The translations under genes were made by a program, and so were the position numbers. A DNA stretch of 45,086 nucleotides. It comes from Gammaproteobacteria bacterium. GTDB taxonomy: Bacteria > Pseudomonadota > Gammaproteobacteria > GCF-002020875. Under the pieces are notes generated by a model, which had not been told where the DNA came from, made no database searches, and saw only the letters and a list, made by a program, of their open reading frames with translations. The stretch lies in NCBI GenBank assembly GCA_018648825.1, contig JABGQL010000100.1, positions 1 to 45,086 on the forward strand, in the 5' to 3' direction. Shown here in pieces: positions 38,150 to 45,086 of this stretch. The stretch's first letter is position 1; every line of letters starts with the position of its first letter.

Positions 38150-41100
38150 ATGGAACAGCCTAACCCAACCAAGCAGTGGCGTGTGCTATCGGTAGATGAT
38201 AGTGGTTATGTGCATGACGGCTATGCGGTCATTCTGGGGTGTGATCAGCCTGTTGATACTCAAATAGATGAGATTGCACAGTTGGTTGATCTGCAGCTGG
38301 TAGACCCGAAGCGTGAGTACTGTTTTAGGTTGGATCGAGCGATGGGTGGTGAGGAGGCCTTTGAGATGGTTCAGCGCTCATTGGATAGTGCTGACCCCTA
38401 TGCTGTGGTGTTGATGGATATACGTATGCCCCCTGGATGGGATGGTTTGGAGAGTGCGACAAAAATTCGTGCTATCGACCCTCAGATCCGTATTGTGATG
38501 ACCACGGCGTATATGGATTATGAATTGTATGAGCTGCGTCAGAAGATTGGCCTCGACTTTCAATTTATCAGCAAACCCGCCAATCCAACCGAGTTGCTGC
38601 AGACGGTGCTCTCTCTTGCAAGCAGTTGGGATCAGGCGAGAATAGATGCTGCAGAGGGAGGGAGTGTTACTGCAGGGTTTGATCAACTACAACAACCTAG
38701 TCTGCTCTCCTGCCTAAATGCATTGAATGCGCAGAGCTGGGTCCGTTTGACTGATGCCAGAGATAAAATTATCTATCTGAGTCAGCCACTGTGTGAGGCT
38801 ATGGGGTATCGGCCTGAGACGCTGATTGGGGCGCAGGGGTGCTCTCTGGAGTCTGATCAGAGTGGGGCTGAACAGTATCAACAGATACGCAAGGGCTTGC
38901 AGCGTGGGGAGGTGTGGCAAGGGGAGCTTGAGCTGGTTACAGCAGAGGGGGAAACTCCTATTATGGCGCGGGTGGTTACGATACCGATTATCGGGCTGCA
39001 GGAGGAGGCGGATATGCATCTCTCCTTTATGTATGCGCTGAGTGCCTTGGATCAGGTGGAGCAGGCGCTGCAAATGGTGCAGCAGAGGGTAGATGGTACT
39101 GCTGGAGATAGGGTGTGTGTGTATGCGCTGTTGATCCAGTTGATTGGGAACAGCGCCCTGTTTACGGCTTGTGACCACTTTTCGCAACAGCCCAGCGTTG
39201 TTCGTGCAGTTGAGGCTGTGGTGAACAGGCAGCTTAGATCGCTTCATCAGGTGTTGGATCTTCACCAGCTAAAGTCTGGCCAAGTTCAGGTTGAGAACAG
39301 TCCGTACAGCCTTACGCAGTTACTGGATGAGTTGGAGCAGATCTATCGTCCTCAGGCTCGTGATGCAGGTCTTCAATGGGGGGGGGAGCAGCAGATTCGA
39401 GAGCCATATTTATTGGATGGGGATGGTTACCACTTGGGCAAGATACTGCAACAGTGGATTGAGAATGCCATTCTCTTTTCCGCTCGGGGCCGTGTGATCT
39501 TGAGGGTCTTGCGTGATTCACGCTATCTGCTATTCGAGGTAGAGGATAGTGGTAGAGGAATCTCCGAACAGAGGCTGGAGCAATTGTTTGACCGTTTTGA
39601 GATAGATGGGGAACCCTCCTGTCGTTTCAAGAGCGGTGGCTTGGGGTTGTCTGTTGCGTTAGGTTTGGCTGAGGCACTGGGTGCTATTGTCGAAGTCTCA
39701 AGCAGAGAGGGGGTTGGTACCACCTTCCGGCTCAAGCTCCCCTATCAGCCGAGCGGTATATTGGCTGCACAGGAGCTAGATGCTGTGCATCAGAGGTCGC
39801 TGTTGCAGGAGCAGTTTAGTGGGCGCGTGCTGCTATTGGATGATGGCTTGGTTGCGGCGTTACTACAGCGCCATATGTTGAAACAGATGGGGCTCTCAGT
39901 GACGGCTGTTCAGCAGCATGAGTTGTTAGAGCAGGCGCAGTACTATCCATTCGATCTGATTTTGGTTGATCTGCAGTGTGTGGGTGAAGAACTCATCACG
40001 CTTCCACGGCTGCTGAGGGAGGTGCGGTGTAAGGTGGCAGTGGTTGCACTGTTGCGTTCGCCTCGACAGCGAGTGCCAGAAGAACTTCATAACGAGGGTT
40101 ATGCGGAGGTGCTTACGCAACCGGTTCACCCTCTGGTTCTCAAGCGTGTGCTGAAGCAGTATCTCTTTCCCCAGAGCGTAGGGCTGAGTGATGATCAGCA
40201 GATGGTACGCCTTATTGAAAATACCTCACAGAGTAAGCAGGAGATCCTGACGGCGTTGATGAAAATGGAGTGGGGCCAAGTGCGGGCAGCTGCGCAAGCG
40301 GGGGTTCACTCCGATGCACCCCAGTATATCGAGAATCTGATTACCCGTTTGGAGTTGATCTATAACCGCTATGTTGATGATGGATACAATATTGTGGATG
40401 ATGTCGAGTCCTTGGCGGATGAGATTATTCACAAGCTGAAGCAGGCAGCAGATATGTTTATTGCCATGGTTCACCTGCGGACCCACTTCCATCACTCGAT
40501 TATGCGTACTGTACAGAACACGATATTTTCGATACTTACGGCGCTGCGTCTACAGTGGGGGGAGGAGCGCATTCACTCTTTGGCATGTGCCAGTCTGACT
40601 CAAAACCTCAGTCTCTATCCGCTTCAGGATACGATGATGGGGTTGAGGGGGGGTGAGTTGAGTGAAGCGTATCGGATGCAGATTCGTCTTCATCCAAAGC
40701 GGAGTAGCAAGATGTTGATCTCCATGGGGGTGACCGATCGGGCTTGGATTCATGCCATTGCCTATCATCATGAGCGTATGGATGGGAGTGGGTATCCGCA
40801 TGGCCATACGGCTAAGGATATTCCGCCGGAGGCGCGGCTGATGGCGATTGCCGACCGTTATGGCTCGATGATCTCACCGAGAAATTACCGTGAGGCGGGT
40901 AGTTCAAAAGAGATCATGCGGAAGTTCTTGGTCTCTAAGAGTAAGAACTATGATATGAGTATCAGCAAGGCGTTGATTGCCGAATTGGGAGTCTATCCTC
41001 CAGGAACAACGGTTATGCTGGAGTCTGGAGAGATTGCATTGGTGACGCGGCGTGGAGGTGATCATCTTCACCCTGTGGTGATGGCGATTTGGAGCCCGCA

Positions 41101-41257
41101 GGGGGAGCGCTATAGTCAGCCACTGAAGCGGGACTCTAGGCAGTCACCGCACATAATCATTTCGATGAAAAAGAGTGAAGATGTGAAGTGGCTGAATGTG
41201 GATCGTTTCTGGGGAGGAGAGCGGGCAGAGCAGCAGCCGTTATTTCTCTCCGTTTAG
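38150..41257 (+). CDS. Multidomain signalling protein: REC - PAS - HATPase (no H box) - REC-like - degenerate HD-GYP
   Basis: LSVDDSGYVHDG…VVLMDIRMPPGWDG…ISKPANP; PAS-like WVRLTDARDKIIYLSQPLCEAMGYRPETLIG; ATPase IENAILFS, DSGRGIS, SGGLGLSVA; HHERMDGSGYPHG and ADRYGSMISPRNYR. Confidence 0.85.
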   Translation: MEQPNPTKQWRVLSVDDSGYVHDGYAVILGCDQPVDTQIDEIAQLVDLQLVDPKREYCFRLDRAMGGEEAFEMVQRSLDSADPYAVVLMDIRMPPGWDGLESATKIRAIDPQIRIVMTTAYMDYELYELRQKIGLDFQFISKPANPTELLQTVLSLASSWDQARIDAAEGGSVTAGFDQLQQPSLLSCLNALNAQSWVRLTDARDKIIYLSQPLCEAMGYRPETLIGAQGCSLESDQSGAEQYQQIRKGLQRGEVWQGELELVTAEGETPIMARVVTIPIIGLQEEADMHLSFMYALSALDQVEQALQMVQQRVDGTAGDRVCVYALLIQLIGNSALFTACDHFSQQPSVVRAVEAVVNRQLRSLHQVLDLHQLKSGQVQVENSPYSLTQLLDELEQIYRPQARDAGLQWGGEQQIREPYLLDGDGYHLGKILQQWIENAILFSARGRVILRVLRDSRYLLFEVEDSGRGISEQRLEQLFDRFEIDGEPSCRFKSGGLGLSVALGLAEALGAIVEVSSREGVGTTFRLKLPYQPSGILAAQELDAVHQRSLLQEQFSGRVLLLDDGLVAALLQRHMLKQMGLSVTAVQQHELLEQAQYYPFDLILVDLQCVGEELITLPRLLREVRCKVAVVALLRSPRQRVPEELHNEGYAEVLTQPVHPLVLKRVLKQYLFPQSVGLSDDQQMVRLIENTSQSKQEILTALMKMEWGQVRAAAQAGVHSDAPQYIENLITRLELIYNRYVDDGYNIVDDVESLADEIIHKLKQAADMFIAMVHLRTHFHHSIMRTVQNTIFSILTALRLQWGEERIHSLACASLTQNLSLYPLQDTMMGLRGGELSEAYRMQIRLHPKRSSKMLISMGVTDRAWIHAIAYHHERMDGSGYPHGHTAKDIPPEARLMAIADRYGSMISPRNYREAGSSKEIMRKFLVSKSKNYDMSISKALIAELGVYPPGTTVMLESGEIALVTRRGGDHLHPVVMAIWSPQGERYSQPLKRDSRQSPHIIISMKKSEDVKWLNVDRFWGGERAEQQPLFLSV

Positions 41258-41260
41258 CGT

Positions 41261-41524
41261 TTAGTCTAGTTTTTCGGTGCTCTCATCATGGATATATACG
41301 GGGCTGACTACGGCAACACCATCGATCCCTTCAATCTCTGCAATGGTGTCTGTCATCCCGCCAGAGTTGCGGTTCTCTAGGGTGATAACCAACTTACCGA
41401 TGGGGTCTTCAGCGTGGATCTCCAGCCCCTCAATGGTATGGAGTGCACTCTTCACTGATTCCATTTTCTCAGGTTCCAGTCGTACTGCTACGCCGGAGAT
41501 CTGAATGATTTCTTCATCGCTCAT
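41261..41524 (-). CDS. napD: Periplasmic nitrate reductase maturation chaperone NapD
   Basis: ISGVAVRLEPEKMESVKSALHTIEGLEIHAEDPIGKLVITLE…DTIAEIEGIDGVAVVSPVYIHDE; next to napAB. Confidence 0.9.
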   Translation of the reverse strand: MSDEEIIQISGVAVRLEPEKMESVKSALHTIEGLEIHAEDPIGKLVITLENRNSGGMTDTIAEIEGIDGVAVVSPVYIHDESTEKLD

Positions 41525-41562
41525 GTTCTGTTTTCTCGCTCTATTTCATTGTTTGGTGGTGT

Positions 41563-41598
41563 AAAAAAGCCGCCCGGATTTAGATAAATCCGGGCGGC
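41563..41598 (-). terminator. Strong intrinsic terminator between napB and napD
   Basis: Minus-strand RNA: GCCGCCCGGATTT-ATCT-AAATCCGGGCGGC (13-bp perfect stem, 4-nt loop) followed by TTTTTT. Confidence 0.9.
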
Positions 41599-41613
41599 AG
41601 TTTGGTAGATAGA

Positions 41614-42063
41614 TTATCTACGAGTTGATGTCTTAAACTCGTTGTCTATCAATGGCTCTACTTTGTAGAGTGGGGTGTGACACTGGTTACAGAAGAAGCG
41701 AGCACCTGCGAGCCGGTGGGTCTTGCGGCCATTGTGGTGCAGATAGTGGCTATCACCGACCTTGGTGGCCTCCTCTTCTCTGTAGCTCTCGTCACCGTGG
41801 CACTCCATGCAGCGATTCTCCTTTATGGTGATGGAGTAATCTTTGTGCGGCATCGATGGAGGCTGCTCTTTCCAAGTCCGATAGAAGGGGTCTACATCTT
41901 TGTAGATTCTTCGTTTGGCTGGAATTTGAGCATCACTGGCGATACCCAAGTCACCGCGTAGTGAGGTCACAAAGGGGCCTTCCGCAACGGATACCGAGGT
42001 GCTACCTAACAGTGCTGCAAATACGGCACCCAACAGGAATAGTACGCTTTTACTCTTTTTCAT
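41614..42063 (-). CDS. napB: Periplasmic nitrate reductase di-haem cytochrome subunit NapB
   Basis: Signal peptide MKKSKSVLFLLGAVFAALLGST; haem motifs CMECH and CNQCH; SHYLHHNGRKTHRLAGARFFCNQCHTPLYKVEPLIDNEF. Confidence 0.94.
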   Translation of the reverse strand: MKKSKSVLFLLGAVFAALLGSTSVSVAEGPFVTSLRGDLGIASDAQIPAKRRIYKDVDPFYRTWKEQPPSMPHKDYSITIKENRCMECHGDESYREEEATKVGDSHYLHHNGRKTHRLAGARFFCNQCHTPLYKVEPLIDNEFKTSTRR

Positions 42064-42076
42064 GGTTCTCTCCTCC

Positions 42077-44623
42077 CTATACCTTAGTGATCTTGACAGC
42101 AGTTTTCTTGTAGTCCGTCTCTTTTGAGAGCGGGTCGGTTGCATCCAGAATCAACTTGTTGACTAGGCGGCGGGCATCGAACCAAGGTACAAAGACCAGT
42201 CCTCTAGGTGGCTTGTTACGGCCACGAGTTGCGACACGTCCCTTGATGTTGCCACGGCGTGAGCTGACCTCAGCCACTGCACCATCATAGAGGCCCAGAT
42301 CCTTGGCATCATCAGGATTCATATAGATCATCGCATCCGGTACCGCCTTATACAGTTCTGGAACACGCTGTGTCATTGAGCCAGAGTGCCAGTGCTCTAG
42401 TACGCGGCCGGTACTCATCCAGAGTGGGTAGTCGTTATCTGGAGACTCTGCGGGTGGCTCGTATGGGCAGCAGAAGATATTAGCCTTGCCGTCTGGTTTG
42501 CCGTAGAAGTAAACATCACCATCTTCTACCTCAGGGTTGGAGGCTTTTACGTGTGGATCATACCCTTCACGGTAGCGCCATAAGGTCTCCTTACCATCGA
42601 CTACAGGCCAGCGCATGCCGCGTACCTTGTGGTACTGGCTGTATTCGCCCAGCTCATGCCCCTTCTTTGGTCCTTTCAAACCAAAGATACGGTACTCCTC
42701 GTAGAGCCCCTTCTGTGGGTAGAAGCCAAAGTCGAACGCCTCGTCATTGTCATGTCCTGGCTCTAGGTCACCCATGCCGTACTTGTTGACCTGTCCATTG
42801 GCGAACAGTACATCAAACAGGGTCTTGCCTTTGTGCTCGGGCATCTTCGCCAGCAGCTCATCGGTCCACGCCTCTTCGGTGGTAAAGTGCTTGGAGAACT
42901 CCATCAACTGCCACAGATCAGATTTGGAGCCATCAGGTGCAGGCACCTGTTGACGCCATGCCTGAGAACGACGCTCTGCATTACCGTAGACACCCTCCTT
43001 CTCAATCCACATTGCGGTAGGCAGGATCAGATCCGAGGCCATTGCAGTAACGGTTGGGTAGGGGTCAGAAGTAACGATGAAGTTCTTCGGGTTACGGTAA
43101 CCGGGCAGGGTCTCCTCATTCAGATTGGGAGCCGCCTGTACGTTGTTGTTACACATTACCCAGTAGGCGTTGAGCTTGCCATCTTTTAATTTACGGTTCT
43201 GCAATACAGCGTGATAACCGGGCTTGGCAGGAATGGTTCCCTCAGGAATTTTCCAAGTCTTCTCGGCAAAGTCACGGTGTGGCTTCTTCATTACCACCAA
43301 ATCTGCAGGCAGACGGTGTGCAAAGGTACCAACCTCACGCGCTGTACCACAGGCAGAAGGCTGACCAGTCAGAGAGAATGGGCTGTTGCCTGGCTCAGAA
43401 ATTTTACCAGTCAACAGGTGCAGGTTGTACATTAGGTGGTTCATCCATACACCACGAACGTGCTGGTTGGTACCCATGGTCCAGAGAGACATTACCTTCT
43501 TGTCTGGATCGGCATAAACCTTCGCCAACTTGACTAAGTTCTCTTCTGGTACACCAGACATTCTGGAGACTTTCTCCAAAGTGTAGTCTGCAACAAATGC
43601 TTTATAGGCCTCGAAGGTCATTGGCTTGGAGCCAACCTGTGCCTTACGTGGAGAGCTGTTTTTTGCATTCTTCTCACGAGGGTCTTCAGGGCGTAGACCG
43701 TAACCGATATCGACGTTGGCGAGACGGATGTTGGTGTGCTTCTTCACAAAGTCATGATCGACTGCATCATTCTGGATGATATAGTTGGCGATATAGTTGC
43801 CAATCGCCAGATCGGTCTGTGGCTCGAAGATCATTGTGTTGTCTGCGAGGTCACAGCTACGATGTGTATAAGTAGAGAGCACATGGACCGAAGCGTTAGG
43901 CTTGGTCAGGCGGGTATCCGTGATACGTGACCAGAGAATAGGGTGGTTCTCGGCCATGTTAGAACCCCAAAGCACAAAGTTCTCACCATGTTCGAAGTCA
44001 TCATAACAACCCATGGGCTCATCTGAACCGAAGGTACGCATAAAGGCACCTACTGCAGAGGCCATACAGTGGCGTGCATTGGGGTCGATGTTGTTAGAGC
44101 GGAAACCAGCCTTGTAGAGCTTAGAAGCGGCGTAGCCTTCCAGAACGGTCCACTGACCGGAGCCGAACATGCCCACGGTAGATTTGCCGTCACCACGCTT
44201 CTTGTCGGCGGCCATGGCTGTTTTCCACTTCTCAGCCATGATTTTGAAGGCGTCTTCCCAGCTGACTGGTGCGAACTCACCGTTCTTATCGTATTTGCCA
44301 TTGGTTTGGCGCAGTAGTGGGGTATCGAGACGATCCTTTCCGTACATAATCTTGGAGAGGAAGTAGCCCTTGATGCAGTTCAATCCACGGTTGACCGGTG
44401 CATCTGGATCACCCTGTGTGGCAACCACACGCCCATCACGGGTGCCGACCAGTACACTACAGCCAGTACCGCAGAAGCGGCAGGGGGCCTTGTCCCAGCG
44501 AATACCATCTTTGTCGTAGCCATCTTTGGCTAGGGTCGTGACAGGAATGCCACTGATACCAACGGCTGCGGCGGTTGCAGCGACTGCATTTGACTTAATA
44601 AAGTCCCTTCTAGAGATTCCCAT
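42077..44623 (-). CDS. napA: Periplasmic nitrate reductase catalytic subunit NapA
   Basis: Tat signal [13 protein letters not shown]; 4Fe-4[44 protein letters not shown]; Mo-bisMGD features …[26 protein letters not shown]…. Confidence 0.97.
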   Translation of the reverse strand: MGISRRDFIKSNAVAATAAAVGISGIPVTTLAKDGYDKDGIRWDKAPCRFCGTGCSVLVGTRDGRVVATQGDPDAPVNRGLNCIKGYFLSKIMYGKDRLDTPLLRQTNGKYDKNGEFAPVSWEDAFKIMAEKWKTAMAADKKRGDGKSTVGMFGSGQWTVLEGYAASKLYKAGFRSNNIDPNARHCMASAVGAFMRTFGSDEPMGCYDDFEHGENFVLWGSNMAENHPILWSRITDTRLTKPNASVHVLSTYTHRSCDLADNTMIFEPQTDLAIGNYIANYIIQNDAVDHDFVKKHTNIRLANVDIGYGLRPEDPREKNAKNSSPRKAQVGSKPMTFEAYKAFVADYTLEKVSRMSGVPEENLVKLAKVYADPDKKVMSLWTMGTNQHVRGVWMNHLMYNLHLLTGKISEPGNSPFSLTGQPSACGTAREVGTFAHRLPADLVVMKKPHRDFAEKTWKIPEGTIPAKPGYHAVLQNRKLKDGKLNAYWVMCNNNVQAAPNLNEETLPGYRNPKNFIVTSDPYPTVTAMASDLILPTAMWIEKEGVYGNAERRSQAWRQQVPAPDGSKSDLWQLMEFSKHFTTEEAWTDELLAKMPEHKGKTLFDVLFANGQVNKYGMGDLEPGHDNDEAFDFGFYPQKGLYEEYRIFGLKGPKKGHELGEYSQYHKVRGMRWPVVDGKETLWRYREGYDPHVKASNPEVEDGDVYFYGKPDGKANIFCCPYEPPAESPDNDYPLWMSTGRVLEHWHSGSMTQRVPELYKAVPDAMIYMNPDDAKDLGLYDGAVAEVSSRRGNIKGRVATRGRNKPPRGLVFVPWFDARRLVNKLILDATDPLSKETDYKKTAVKITKV

Positions 44624-44731
44624 AGACTAATGACTCCTCAATTGTTTTAGTTGTATAAAATTGTGTGGTGCACAATTTAGGGGAATAGAAGGTTTTTTAT
44701 TTTTTCCCTCAATTCCCCAGCTCCTCATCCT

Positions 44732-44760
44732 CAATAACCGACTGTAAGTGTTGGTTATTG
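44732..44760. promoter_or_regulatory. Inverted repeat CAATAACC-N13-GGTTATTG in the napA upstream/leader region
   Basis: 8-bp perfect arms at 44732..44739 and 44753..44760. Confidence 0.6.
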
Positions 44761-44841
44761 ATGTATAAATTAACATATAGAATGTGATCAGGTTTATCGC
44801 ATGAATAGACAATCTGAGTCAATGACTATTTGTGAAAATAG

Positions 44842-44855
44842 TTGATGTGTATCAA
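44842..44855. promoter_or_regulatory. FNR/ANR-type box TTGATGTGTATCAA upstream of napA
   Basis: Exact match to TTGAT-N4-ATCAA; about 220 bp upstream of the napA start codon. Confidence 0.8.
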
Positions 44856-45086
44856 CAGGGTGTAATTACTCTATAGAGCTATATGGGGCTGAGAGGGGGG
44901 GAATAGGGGCAAAAAAAATCCCCTTGCCCATCCGTGGACAAAAGGACATTGTGTGTATGACACACACCTCCTCCCTTGGGTGCAGATCCATCTACACGGC
45001 TCCTTCCCCCAGTGATTCTCTTTTTGTAGAGTTAAGGAAAGCCTGAACAAGTCCTCGAGAATTTCCTTGAATGATGAGATCATAGA

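Noticed and set aside
44871-45083. 70-aa minus-strand ORF upstream of napA
   Set aside because: No recognisable domain, includes homopolymer-derived residues; more likely non-coding or mobile-element edge.

Overview
Gene-dense chromosomal segment of a gammaproteobacterium. Gene content (periplasmic nitrate reductase, MauG-type di-haem cytochrome, many two-component proteins) suggests an Acidithiobacillales/Chromatiales-like or symbiont-like lineage, but taxonomy is inference only. Housekeeping backbone: ubiC, phoH, a long minus-strand block def-fmt-rsmB-DUF4390-ntrY-ntrX-trkA-trkH-gmk-rpoZ-spoT-recG, and plus-strand dprA-smg-topA-purE. Accessory/signalling content: hybrid histidine kinases, a MauG/DAHL-kinase pair, an orphan CheB, a creA-like gene, a small secreted-protein pair, an AmmeMemoRadiSam triad (amrA/amrB/amrS) with a directly adjacent Cys-motif membrane protein, a large REC-PAS-pseudokinase-HD-GYP-like protein, and a napA-napB-napD cluster. 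Most notable observations: (i) a frameshift exactly at a G7 tract in the di-haem peroxidase gene; (ii) a 1036-aa signalling protein that has lost its kinase phosphoacceptor His and the HD dyad; (iii) the AmmeMemoRadiSam locus plus a neighbouring membrane protein, both functionally unexplained; (iv) a very strong intrinsic terminator between napB and napD, and a perfect FNR-type box plus an inverted repeat upstream of napA. No tRNA, rRNA, CRISPR array or intact mobile element was recognised. All homology calls are by eye from the protein sequences; no searches were run.
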